Assembly: GCA_963931865.1 (NCBI GenBank)
Contig: OZ007514.1
Coordinates: 992,001 to 1,056,000 of the forward strand
Reading direction: 5' to 3'
DNA length: 64,000 nt
Source of the DNA: Axinella damicornis
Lineage: Eukaryota; Porifera; Demospongiae; Axinellida; Axinellidae
Shown here: positions 1 to 11,127 of the stretch, in pieces
How positions within the stretch are numbered: position 1 is the stretch's first letter
Layout of the letters: each line of letters starts with the position of its first letter
The notes under the pieces: model-generated
What the model saw: the letters and a program-made list of their open reading frames with translations, nothing else
The model's database searches: none
What the model was told of the DNA's origin: nothing
Translations under genes and position numbers: made by a program

Positions 1-288
1 ACTTAGTCTACTGTTTTGCTACCGGAGCCAGCAGTAGTTTCTACTGGATCCCAAACCCAATTTACTTCTCAGTCAGTAACTGGTTAACCCTTGGACTGCG
101 TGTGTCACATATTGGGCGAAAGTACTTTTCACAGAATTACGAATTGTTGGCCATGCACAACTAGGATTTCACTCCCTTCAAACTATTTTTCCTTGATTTT
201 TTGGATGCATTTCAGACCAGCGGCATTATATCTCGTAAATTAAGTTGAGTAGGTCGAAACTTCAGCAGCAAAAGTTATAAAAGCTCTG
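1..288. other. No gene recognised
   Basis: I see no supported reading frame, repeat or RNA here. It is the 3' flank of the minus-strand receptor gene that ends at 289, so its 3' untranslated region may lie here. Confidence 0.4.
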
Positions 289-2238
289 CTAGTTCTCGCT
301 AGCACTCATACTAGAGGTTATAGTTTCACAGCTGGGAGTAGCCGCAGCAAGTGGTGTTGGGTGACAGCCTTCATCAGAAGGCCCACATTCGGAGGTGCTC
401 CGAGATGGATGTGACCTCACCCGAGTCACACCTCTCCTCTTTGTCAATCCTCGTGGGGTAGTTGTGTTTGAGCCAGTTCGTTGAGCTCCAACTGTTAACA
501 TGCCATCTCCCTCTGGGCCATTACGGTTGGGGACATTTTGTTCGGGGCCATTTTGATCATATCGCTTTGCCATGAGTGCCACACACGGGTCACGAAATAG
601 CATGGACCTCATGGTCGGTGAGAGGAAGACATAAAGCAAAGCGTTTCCCCATCCTTGTCCCCCGTCTCCGGCTGCCTGCATATGAAGTAAACAGAATAAC
701 AGTGTAGAGGAATGAATACGCGAGGGAAGATGCTCAAACAAGGATTCATGGCTGGTGCAGCACCTCACTATACACTGTATACAGTAGCAGGAGATGTAAA
801 AAAGGTGTGGGGTGACGGCCTTCATCAGAAGGCCGACATTCAGAGGTGGGCCAATTGAGTTGGGGGGGATATTATAGCAGAATGATGAATAACTACTTTT
901 GAAAATGTAACTGCAAAAGCTGCACGGGTGGGGCCTGAGAATGAATTAGATAATAAGGAAATAGGTGTCATGCCAATATTGATCAGTCTCATTACCTGGA
1001 GAACACCTAACACGAGGAATACTGTGTGGATCCAATCTGGAATACACCCCTCCTGATTTTGGTCAGCCACAGCAATTGAAAAGAAGAACTGAATGGACCC
1101 CCAAATCCTCAGGAAGATGAACACTACTGGTATGTAAAGCAAGCGCTTTTCCACACTCTCAGTCACAATGACTAAGTCTTGCTGGCCATGATGCTGTTGT
1201 GCCAGCTGCATGTATTGCCTCTGTGGAGAATAAAGTAGCTGGCAATAATTATAGTGACCAGAGTCAGTCCCATGCAGATTTATGTACAATAAGATAGTTG
1301 TGAACTGCTAGCTTGTGCCTTTGCCTATTCATTTTCACAATACAGAGCGTGAAAATAGCCAGGGGGGAAGAGATTCGGCGTGACACAGGTGGCATGTGTT
1401 AGTCCACTACACTTTATAAGGGCGGGATCTGAGATTGCAATCTGAGGGTCAAAGGGGGGGGGGTAATGCCCCTTTTCCGCCCCTAAATGAAATCCTGTAT
1501 GAACGTTGCAACATCTGTTACCTGTATCCGTAAGTGTGTACTTGTAACAAAGTACAGACCAGCTGCAACAAAGTACGTGATGAGTACCCAGAGTTCTCCG
1601 GCAACAAGCAAAATGAGAATGACCACTGGATTGTTCTTTAAGCTAGTACTATAGCTGTCATCCTTCACATAGCACCAGTTGGAAGCAACATAGGGTGAAA
1701 ACCCAAGGTTTCTTGTAACCAATAGTGGTACCATAATCAGAAGTGGCCCAGCCCACGCAATAATGTTATAAACTGGTAGAACTTTTGCATCTCTTTGCTG
1801 AGTTTGCTGTCGGACGATCTTCAGGTAGAAGTGAATTGCTAGTATGTTGGTCCAAGTGTATGAGCACAGTGAAGACCAAGTGGTGATAAAGCTCTGTACT
1901 TCACACAAAACTTGAAAAGTTGCACATTTCTGTGAACCGCGCTCATTATAGTGGCTCAAGAAATTCCCAGCTGCAAACAGGTATCCTAGTGCTGTAATGA
2001 GGTCCGCTACCGCAAGGAGGGTAATGACCTTCTGCACCCCGGTCCGCATTCTCTTGGGCAGGACACAGTACACAACGAAGATCAACAGGGATCCCAGACA
2101 TGACAGCAAGCTTGAGAGAATGGACACGTAGGTGGGAGCGTACCCGATGTCAAAGCTAGTCCGGTCCTCCATTGCACTGCAGTTGAAGGAACCTGGACAG
2201 CCGGTACCAGCAGGGGTAAGGCTCGCAGATGGTTCCAT
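289..2238 (-). CDS. GPR157-like seven-transmembrane receptor, three exons
   Basis: Exons read complement(289..675, 996..1220, 1522..2238), all joined in phase 0, giving about 442 residues. Exon 1 carries TM1-TM5, with a Cys before TM3 and one in extracellular loop 2 (NWCYVK) for the usual disulfide. Exon 2 carries loop 3, TM6 (around FIFLRIWGS) and the first half of TM7. Exon 3 finishes TM7 (GNALLYVFLSP) and adds a polar Ser/Thr-rich tail. Donors read cag|gtaac and cag|gtaat; acceptors read ccacag| and tatgcag|. The layout matches the GPR157 / cAMP-receptor-like family, which signals through G proteins at the plasma membrane; ligand unknown. I chose the Met at 2238; an in-frame Met at 2316 would add 26 residues without a clear signal peptide. 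The two intron positions inside the 7TM region recur in the Death-domain receptor next door, so the genes are tandem paralogues. The tail has no Death domain. Confidence 0.85.
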
Positions 2239-3524
2239 TTTAGTTTTGCGGAAATTGCGCCACGCCCACAACATGCAATTACTATCGTGTTGGTATCTTG
2301 AAAGCGACAACGGCATGGACTATTCATATCCTAAAGCACTTAGCTAATACCGAAGTGAATAGCTAATTGCATACAAAACCATAATTATTATGCTGTCAGC
2401 TGCGCAGGTGGAGGAAGACATCTCAGTATTGTTGCTATATCTTTGCTCATGTCATGCAGAATCAAATTAAGTGCTGCCACATGTTCATACTTGAGGATCA
2501 TATGCATGCACAGAATGTAGTTGTGCAGCTTCTATAACACTAGCTATAAATTGCTGCCTCAGGCATTAACAAGTCCTTTGATCTAACAACTTGGATCAAG
2601 CCATAGATTATATATAGGGTGGGTAATATCATAGAGTCGGTAGACTCTATCATAAAGTCGGTAGACTCTATATGTAGGGATACGACGTACACGCAATATA
2701 TGCTAATACAAAAAATCTCACCAAATCTCAGAAACGGCACACTTATAAGCCTTTATAACCACATACCGTTCATCTTCGAGTGTTTTCATGACCAACAAGA
2801 CTCCTCGCGTCGCGAAAAACCGTCGCGAAAGTACCACACCAGGTACTCGCAAAACGGGCAAATTGTTTTTCTTTCTTCTTCTTCTTTCTTCTTTCAGACG
2901 GGCTAGCTCAACGTCGACTCAATCTCTCATGATGGTTTTCGCACGAAACAGCAGCATTTCACACCGAGTAGTGCACCTAGCCATCGCTTTTTCGCAACCT
3001 CCAAGTCTTCACCAGGCGGCTGCAGCTGCCCACTGATTAACTATGGCTTCTTTAGTCACGCCATTTTCTCGTTTGTACGCATGCGCGATCACTTAGCAAC
3101 GAACGTAATTATTACTCAAGATCGCTGAATTAGAAGTGTCTTGCGCCGTTGTGTTGACATATATAATTTCATACTTCATAAAACCGAGGTAAATTCTAAA
3201 CTCTGTGCGTATAATTTATGCATGTTACTACCTACTGTGTTCTGTGAGAGGGCTGAATGCCTGTCTAAAGACTCAACAATACATAAATCTTGCTACTTGT
3301 GGTATATAGCTAATATTATGCGGGGGCTTCAGACAGGGATTACTGCCTTAGTATCCATCCAGTAGCTAAAGGGTTGACTTGGTCTTCAGCCAATGCTGGC
3401 AGTGTGAATACCGGAGTCAATATTGTCCATATACCAAAGCAAGGGCTCCTACTACTTGTGAGGACACCGACTTCTGCTCTGTGATGGCAAATTGCATGTG
3501 CTGCTGCTAAAAAAAATGACATAA
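2239..3524. other. Intergenic region between two receptor genes
   Basis: No supported gene. Around 2630-2672 a short direct repeat contains the motif gtcggtagactctat twice, about 21 bp apart. Near 2865-2890 there is a pyrimidine-rich tct/ttc tract. The 5' end of the GPR157-like gene faces this region, so its promoter should be here, but I see no confident core element. Confidence 0.4.
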
Positions 3525-3798
3525 ACAAGTAATAAAAACATTTGAAAATGTAACAGGATGTAGGGATACCAGAACGGCAAAAAGTAAGGAAACAAGGTAG
3601 GGATGATCGCACAAAACAGTAAAGTATACAATCCCCCTACATGATCTTTTTTCATTATACATGTATGTGGAAAAAGATCTCTGTAGGGGGGTTGTATACT
3701 TCACTGTTTTGTGCGATCATCCCTACCTTGTTTCCTTACTTTTTGCCGTTCTGGTATCCCTACATCCTGTTACATTTTCAAATGTTTTTATTACTTGT
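3525..3798. repeat. Foldback (long inverted repeat) element, 274 bp
   Basis: Two arms of about 115 bp are near-perfect reverse complements (acaagtaataaaaacatttg at the left, its complement at the right end) around a roughly 35-bp centre near 3650-3680. ataa sits directly outside both ends and may be a 4-bp target duplication. This is a MITE-like foldback lying 3' of the Death-domain receptor gene. It encodes nothing; reading frames through it are mirror images of each other. Confidence 0.8.
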
Positions 3799-3987
3799 AT
3801 AATCTATGATCAAGCATCAATTGGCAATAATTATATAAATTTATATTCAATGAAGGAAGCTCTAATGATTAAAAGTTCATGATTATTATAAACTTTTGCA
3901 CAGTAATATTTCTTTGCTGAGAAAAAAAAAGCTGCACACACCTGAATACAATATACACAGCTGAGTAGAAGTCCAGAGGAAGAACTC

Positions 3988-6900
3988 CTATGACATTGTC
4001 AGATCAATGAGAATTATCCTATGTTTTTGAGCAATGTCGTTGGCAACGTCTTCTCGGTTCACAATGGCACTTCTCAGGGCTCTCACCAAAGTCCTCCAGC
4101 TAGGATGACCAGTCTGAGAGACGTGGTCTTTCTTCCTCAGCCAGTCTGTAAGCATGGTGCGTCGACAAGTGGTTGGATCTACATTCTGAGATTGTATAAC
4201 ATCTAGTGTACGTGGAAGTAATCCAAGAGCCAAGCCCAGATTGTACCACTCCAGAATAACATTTACTGTCTCACTCATCACGTCATGTAAATGGGTAGTA
4301 TCTATAGAGAGAACAATGGCTATAAACATAGGTAGCTATTATGCATGCATTGATTGTGTATGGCAATCTATACAAACCTAAGGAAGAAGTGTCCACCTGT
4401 TCACTGGTGATCACATGGATGTCTGTGAGCAAAACAACCACAATCTAAGTTTCAAGCTAGTGACAACATTGCAATTTACATGCAGCTGCTACAAACCTGG
4501 GGCCCTTGCAGGATGATTGCTGGGCTGATGGGTAGAAAGACCCATCGCGATCGGTGATATATCACGTCCTATTGGAACCAACCATAATACTAGTATGCAC
4601 ACTCACAGAGTCGTTCATGTATACATAATGGGCTGCCAATTACCTGGGCAATCAGGTGCTGGAGTTGTTTGTACCTGAATTAAGAAACCCATAATAAGTA
4701 CACTGTACTGTCAGTGAAAAACCAAAACTACCAACCTCAACATTGACGACTTCGGATCTATGAAACTGGTATGGAATTCCATCCACAGTTATATGCAACA
4801 GCTTTGCATCCCGTGAGTCAAACACAGGCTGACGTTTACAGTGAAAGATCACTGGAGCACATTCTGATCTCAACCACAGTTTGAGCACTATAGTTCCTTC
4901 ATGTGCAGTACAAAATGCAATTGAATAAGGAGCGAGTGAGAAATTGGCGATGAACATTTGTCGCAATCTCTCTGCATCAAGGAGTGAATATTGGTCCCAC
5001 TTTGCCTCCAATCTCACAACCACCTCAATAAAGACACCACTTGGGCGAACTATTTGAAGGTTGGGATGGCTATGTTCCAGTATGATGAGCTGCCGTAGGG
5101 TGGTGATACTCTGGACTTCTGCAAACTGTGTGCAATAGCTATTCATCGCTTTGTTGAGTTCATTGTCTCCAAATTTTCTGATAACAAACTCAAGGAGGTC
5201 GTAATTGATGTAATCCCAAAAGTAGTCCAGGTAGCGAAACAGTTCAGGAAATGCCATGTATGAAGACAGTACTGCAGTATCAAAGAACAGACTGTGTTGC
5301 TCTGATCTGTAGTATACTGGAAGGCTGATTAAAAATCGTTGGAAGTCCTTAAGGTTAATCCGCATAAATTTGCGAAGAACTTTCATTCTTAGGTCCACAA
5401 ACTTTGTTTGCATATTAACAACACCTATTTCGTTATGCAATTGGACACGTGGGAGATGGAGGGGAGGATGGTGGGCTGCTATAATTGTAAGTGATGGGTC
5501 TTCAAATTCAGGATCAACTGGTGTAAAATGGCCTGTATAGGTCAAACTTGGGTCTGAGTCAGTCCTATTCACTGTCCTTTGTTCGAGTGCACTTTGATAT
5601 CCCTGTGCATGAATATTCCTGAACCACTTAAAGACTTGAGGTAGGAAAAAGATGTAAAGTAAGAGTCCTTGGCCGCCTTCACCAATTCCCTATCAATGTG
5701 TGTTAGAAATATGTGTAATGTCACACCGAGATAAGTCTACATGGCCATGTTGGCATGTCCATAGGATATGTTGAAACCTAGACATGCAAAATTAAATCTT
5801 ACCCAGGTCATTTTTGAGAGGTGGTAACCACAGTGTGTGAGTTCACATTCATAGGATGGCATGTCCACAGGATATGTGGAAGAATTCGAAACCTAGACAT
5901 GCATCTTGGCTCAGATTGTAAGCTCATGGTCACGAGGTGGTAACCACAGTGTGTGGGTTCACATTCATAGGTTTGCATGAGTCTTGACAGGGGATGCTTA
6001 CACAGGCACTGACCCTATATGCACCCATCTTCTCCAGATCAATCAGCTATGCCTAGGGTTAGTGGTAGTGTCTTGGGTCCACATTACACTCCTGGTATAA
6101 ACGAAACTGTAACGCATATATAATTAATGTTTGACTACTTGGGAATCAAGGAATGGCCTATACAACAATTCTGACTTCACTGTCGTGATCGCTATTGTAT
6201 ATTGTGCATTGACCAAAATGTATAATTTGGAGCTGAAACTCAACTTGGTGGTGTAGTTATAAGTCTTCCCATTGGTGCTGGCTTGCATGATTTTCACTGC
6301 CAGTACAGCTCTCAGGAAATGCCCACGAACCCCACCATTGTGATTGTCATCACACACTGACGCTTATATGCAGAAATTCGCAAGCAAAGCTGTGAGCATT
6401 GTATTAATGTATTGTCTTCCCTTTGGCCACCATTGTTTGCTTCGACTTAATAGCATGGTCGTCACATGACATGAGTATTAATTGGAACGGGTTGTCAGCT
6501 GTCATGTAGTCTTGTTCCCAGACCCCGAATGCGCACCTGCAAAAACGGGTCTGGCAGTTAACAATACGACATTTTGCTCAATGAGGGATGGACAATCAGA
6601 GTTTTGCTACAGCAATAAATTACTTCGCAGTTTTCCATGTTGGCAAAGTAGACCTCGTAGACACAGCCCAGAAACTGTGTGAAGAGGAGTGCTACCTTCC
6701 CTGGTACAACAAGAATAGCGATCCATTTCCTTTCTCACTGCTTTTCAGGGCATCTTCAAATCTAAACTATGCAATTTTCGCCTGGAGTTTACTGAGTACG
6801 CCATCATGGTCACGCCCCTTGAAGGTCAAGTAGCAGAGTTTACTGAGTACGCCATCATGGTCATGCCCCTTGAAGGTCAGTCGTATTGTCACCAGACTAG

Positions 6901-7649
6901 ACCCCTTTTTGTGGGTGCGTGTTCGGGGTCTGGGAACAAGATTACTGGACATGCGGGCGGCCTTAGCTTTGACATGTTTGAACGTAGCTACTTAGCTATG
7001 TGCTGGTGGATGCATCCACAAGGTGAGAAATAGACCTGGGCCATGGTACAACTAGAGTGATGTCATACTCCATCTAGCTTTTCAAAAGCATTTGCCTACC
7101 TTAGAGAAGAAACTGAAGAAAAAAGTTCGATTTAGCTCATACAAACACTTGACTAGCATAGCTTACCAACCATGCATGTTTTACACACAGCATTGCTGTA
7201 CAGCCCTTTGTCTGCATACTGAAATATCTTACATATGCAGAACATGAAGCCATTGTAAGCACGTGACCAACATGACTATCATCAAGTTTTGATGAAGGGT
7301 GAATGGCCCACCCCCAGCTCCTTACCTAAGATGACAACACCAACATCTATAATGCATAGCGTGAAGTTAAGCATCAAACCGTGCTGCCCAGAGGAATCAG
7401 GTTCCTGGTCCAGGTCCAACTGTGACATGGCATCATGAAGATACGGCTTTCTTTCTTGACAAGGTGATTAATTAAAACCATATAGACGTCATTAAATCCT
7501 TATGAACCCTAAACAGGCTTCAGAGGACTTATAGTGTCAACTTTATGGGACAGACAAAAAAATGTGGCCAATTTTTGGCATGTAATCCCCACTAAACCGT
7601 AAACCCGGGGGGGGGGAAGGAGGTGGTCCCTCCTTGTTGGTGTGTGTGT

Positions 7650-7698
<49 letters not shown>

Positions 7699-10339
7699 GA
7701 GATTCATGCACACCACCGAGGGCCTCAAGAAAACATGCAGATTGATGGCGTATAGCTATATATAATGTAGCACCATTCACATCCAGTCCAAGGTTACTCA
7801 GGTGGATTAACCCTTTACCCCCGATAGCGCCCGTATGCGCCCAATAATTAAATGCCCGTTAAACCCAAGAGCGCTCGTATGCGCCCAAACTGGATTCCAG
7901 CCATAGCTCAAACATATTATATTACGCGGCACAAATGTTCCCCTACCAGGAGTGTAATAAGAGAGGTGGATTATGACAGACCATTTGTGACTTCAATATT
8001 CAGAGAAAACTTTTACACGTGGCGTCTCCATGCTACATGATCATGTCCAGCACAGCAATTAGTGGACGCCATAACTTTTATTGAGACTGAAATTCATACC
8101 TGTAGTGTCTCCAGCATAGCCAAAAGCCATGTTTGTGGATTGCAGCCGCTTGCGTTGCTGTTTCCTTCAATAGTAAAGGACAAGCTGCTGCAAACAACCC
8201 CCCAAAGCCGTAACAAGAGGAAGAGGCATGAAAGGAGGAGAAGTCTCTTCCACAAAGCAGCGGCCTGCAAGTACATAGAGAAGACACAAGTGGTTCATAA
8301 TATCAGAGAACGCGATAGCGTTCTCTATTTAGGGATGGCCAAGGAAATTTCGAATTTACCATACTTATGCACTAGCAGGAAAATGGCCAAAGAAGCTACA
8401 AAGGCCCAAACCAAGCATGCAGACAGAATGACACTGACTAGCAGTTCACAAAAACCCTCGAAAACGTACCTGAGAGTACGCAGGAGTCGAGAAACAAGCC
8501 GCTGTCAAATTCCGATTTCATCATCTTCTTTCTTTCTTCTTCTTCTTCTCACATAGCTCACCAACGGAAGGAGTCCTTGAGCTCATTTACGCACAGAACA
8601 ACACCGCTTTCACCATACTTTGAGCGCTTTTGTCTGCGAACTGACAAGAACAGCAGTTTTGGCTAGCCACGATTTTATGTGAAAATGTAGCACGACGCCA
8701 TTTAATGTTGAGGCAACCAGAGGTCACGCATTCAAAGGTCAAAGGTCAATGCCAATTGCACATGCGCAGTTCACATGCGAGCGCATGCTGTGTTCTGACT
8801 GCGTCTGAGACACTTACTGAATCCTTGTCAATCTGTCATCTGGTGGCCGCTGAGAGAACTTTTCTACCATCCTGTTCTTGTCAAGCTCTATCGTGACTGT
8901 GCCATGAACAAATGCCGTTAGTTGATCGCTATAGAGCAATGGCTATCAAGGAAGAGCGCTGCACCGTCTGCCTCAAAGACTTGCCGAAGAGTATAGTATA
9001 GTACACAAAGGAGAAGTGACAGTGAGACATTCCAGAACCCTTGTGGAGACTCACGGAGACGTCCGTATTGCATGCAAATTATCTTCGTTTTGTTTGGGCA
9101 TCAACTGCCTGTAGCCTAGTTGTGAAGCCGCTATGTAGGCAGTCTTGAATCTTGAATTAATCTTTCATCTGTTATCGCATGAAAAACAAAGTAAAATTCA
9201 TGGAGCATCAAAGCCTGCTCAGTGCCCCAGCAGAAGATCCACGTCCATATCACTGCCACCATGAAATACATGTGCTTTCCTTTCTTCACATGGTAATTAA
9301 GTAACAATGTCTTAAAATCTGACGTCAGGGTACCCTTACAGTGATACCATGACTAATAAGCTACGCATTTCATGCGCTCAAAAAAGTGCACAAACTAGGG
9401 GCAAAAAGTTTTTCCCCAAAAATTCTAGGGGATTTAGTGATGGCCTGTCACATTCCATGCACCTCACGAAAAACCTAAGAAACAAGAGGAAATGCCATTA
9501 ACCAGCCTCAGTCCCATCCCATCCCTAAATTTTTAATAAATGGGATGGGACTGAGGCTGGTTAATGGCATTTCCTCTTGTTTCTTAGGTTTTTCGTGAGG
9601 TGCATGGAATGTGACAGGCCATCACTAAATCCCCTAGAATTTTTTGGGAAAATTTTTTTGCCCCTAGTTTATATACAGCAAATGAGGACAAACTCACCAA
9701 ATGACGTCTAGCATATGATCTAGCCATCCATACTTCTATGCCAATGGAGAGCCCGACGATAATAATGAAAGTACAGATCACCCAGATCGGACCAGCAAGA
9801 ACAAAAGCTATTACAGGATATTGGATCACACCAACTTTGTTGCACTCAAGGTTTCCAGTTCCAAGCAGTGGCAGTACAATTGCAAGTGGGCAAATAAACG
9901 CGATGGTGTAACAAACAGGCATGAACTTCCCTGCCGATCCCTTTACATGCCACATGAGCAAGATGACCAAGTGGAGCATTAGGATAACAGTCCAGATGTT
10001 GCAAGAGATTGAAAACCATGTTGTCACAAAGCACTGAATCTTGCAGACACTTTCCAAGACTGCGTCGCAATGACTTCCTTCTCCTCTACTCATTGCAATG
10101 AAGTTTATTCCGGCAACAATGTAGCTGGATGCGGTAACAAACTCCGCCACAGCCCACATGGTGATAATATCCCGTGTGATTCCAGACCGCCGCTTCCGCA
10201 GCTTTATCTGGATCCATTGTCCCAGTACAACCAGCGCACCCAAAATCGAAAACACGCTCGAAATGATGGTAACACCGCTGGGCAGTAGATTCAATGGGGA
10301 TGAGTTGCGTGCACATTGACAACTAGCACAGACCGCCAT
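3988..10339 (-). CDS. Seven-transmembrane receptor fused to a C-terminal Death domain
   Basis: Exons complement(3988..4301, 4644..4674, 4736..5689, 8100..8264, 9698..10339) sum to 2106 nt, an exact 701 codons plus stop. Residues 1-214 hold TM1-TM5, with Cys before TM3 and in loop 2 (GNLEC). Residues 215-269 hold TM6 (FLLLRLWG) and early TM7. Residues 270-~290 finish TM7 (GEGGQGLLLYIFFLP). About 361-587 is an unnamed mixed alpha/beta-looking module (marks FVDLR, YLDYFWDYINYDLLE, RLEAKWDQYSLLDAERLRQ). Residues ~600-690 are a Death domain (LGLALGLLP, CRRTMLTDWLRK, PSWRTLVRALR). Splice junctions: ttg|gtgag, cag|gtatga, gag|gttggt (weak), ccag|gtaatt; acceptors ttgcag, gatag, attcag, tctatag; phases agree throughout. 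The 7TM intron positions equal those of the GPR157-like neighbour. Death domains recruit other Death-fold adaptors at the membrane or in cytosolic complexes, so direct receptor-to-adaptor signalling is inferred. The alternative is two adjacent genes, but TM7 and the module share one uninterrupted exon. Confidence 0.85.
4378..4396 (-). other. Possible alternative 19-nt microexon of the 7TM-Death gene
   Basis: The segment is bounded by gaacag| and |gtttgt and would encode VDTSSL plus one base. It goes from phase 0 to phase 1, the same as the 31-nt exon at 4644..4674, so either could join the module to the Death domain, but both together would break the frame. The paralogue's linker exon starts VDPTPL, closer to this one. 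Inference from splice signals only. Confidence 0.35.
6507..6944. mobile_element. Inverted-repeat element, TAGTCTTGTTCCCAG termini
   Basis: The left end tagtcttgttcccagacccc and the complement of the right end (6895-6944) match over about 50 bp. The inside has a direct duplication of about 50 bp (6784-6880, gtttactgagtacgccatca twice). It sits in the large intron of the 7TM-Death gene. The ends match the tagcctcgttcccagg family at 22349 and 27742. I could not see a clean target duplication here. Confidence 0.65.
7480..7820. mobile_element. Diverged partial relative of the 62595-63184 TTAA element, with GT/G tract
   Basis: Shared marks with 62595-63184 are ccccactaaa followed by a G-rich run, gggcctcaagaaaac, and the end attaaccctttac. 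An inserted (GT)n tract at about 7640-7663 runs into about 32 consecutive G (7664-7695). It lies in an intron of the 7TM-Death gene. The left boundary is uncertain. Confidence 0.5.
8736..8748 (+). promoter_or_regulatory. Perfect DR1 nuclear-receptor half-site pair
   Basis: AGGTCA-A-AGGTCA is an exact direct repeat with one spacer base, preceded by a third aggtca at 8721. DR1 is the RXR/HNF4-type recognition element, and sponges are known to carry such receptors. It lies in an intron of the 7TM-Death gene. Function is inferred and a chance match is possible. Confidence 0.3.
9392..9670. repeat. Foldback element, 279 bp
   Basis: The arms 9392-~9533 and ~9540-9670 are reverse complements almost to the base (left end aaactaggggcaaaaa, right end its complement), with a loop of only about 6 bp. 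It lies 28 bp inside the first intron of the 7TM-Death gene, next to the donor at 9697. Such a hairpin in the pre-mRNA could affect splicing (inference). Confidence 0.85.
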
Positions 10340-10423
10340 TATATCAACCTGCTCATATCATATCATAGCATGCACTATATGCAGTGTGGTCAGCGCAGTC
10401 ACGTCCGGTTGCGCAATGTAGTA

Positions 10424-10548
10424 TAGTCTCGTGCCCAGACCACACCCCCCGAGGGGCCGAGTAGTCTCGTGCCCAGACCCGTCCCGCACGCGCGCCGTGG
10501 GCGTGAGCGTCTGGGAACGAGAGAGATGCAGAGATGGGCACGAGACTA
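10424..10548. repeat. Nested tagtctcgtgcccagac inverted repeats
   Basis: Copies of tagtctcgtgcccagac at 10424 and 10462 face the complement gggcacgagacta ending at 10548, with a second internal pair around tctgggaacgagag. The termini resemble the TAGNCTCGTTCCCAG family. This is a small nested foldback 85 bp upstream of the start codon of the 7TM-Death gene, so it lies in its likely promoter. Confidence 0.55.
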
Positions 10549-10556
10549 GTTGTGTA

Positions 10557-11119
10557 GGACGTTACTAAAAACGGGACGGGACGGGACGGAGGCGGGACGT
10601 CCCATCCCGTCCCGCCTACTAAAATCCGGGACGCGCATGGCCGTCTGTATTCTGTAAGCAGGAACGGAAGCGCCACGGCCAAACTTGGCAGGAGCATGCA
10701 TAGAAACAGTTCAAGAAGCTGCAAAATGGTTGTACCACTTGGTATACGAGAGTTTGCTAGCAATGACCGCCATGTGTTCCTCGAAGTCGTCGTCAGATCA
10801 TGGACGAATTCGCACCGAAACGAAGTCGAGCTGGTTTTGCATGGTAGGACCACGGCAGGCTGTCTACATGGTGACAGCTGTGTTGGTACACCTCGCGTAC
10901 TTGGTAAGCTATTATCTACGGTGGCAGCTATATAGTGCCGTTCCGCAATTTCCTGTTTTCTGGCCTTCAGAAATGACGAGCGCAACTTTCTGTGAGTCCA
11001 GTCCCACAGTCCAGTCCCGAGTCCAGTCCACCGAATACAGACGGCCATGCGCGTCCCGGATTTTAGTAGCCGGGACGTCCCGCCTCCGTCCCGTCCCGTC
11101 CCGGGTTTTAGTAACGCCC
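10557..11119. mobile_element. Inverted-repeat DNA transposon, 8-bp target duplication
   Basis: The element is 563 bp. Terminal repeats of about 100 bp begin ggacgttactaaaa on the left and gggcgttactaaaa on the complement of the right, and are rich in cgggacgggacgg. gttgtgta is duplicated directly outside both ends (10549-10556, 11120-11127). Internal open frames show no transposase motif, so it is non-autonomous. The 8-bp duplication fits hAT-, P- or Merlin-like classes; I cannot choose among them. Confidence 0.8.
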
Positions 11120-11127
11120 GTTGTGTA

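Noticed and set aside
3452..3882. Several 65-90-codon frames with the same peptide on both strands
   Set aside because: They are mirror readings of the two arms of the foldback at 3525-3798.
7327..7440. Possible receptor exon on the minus strand with a hydrophobic stretch and a good donor (ttag|gtaagg)
   Set aside because: Its phase does not fit the next exon at 5689, while the exon at 8100..8264 fits in phase and matches the neighbour receptor.
9170..9340. Hydrophobic reading on the minus strand resembling TM6
   Set aside because: No usable donor follows it, and the TM6 exon at 8100..8264 explains the gene fully.
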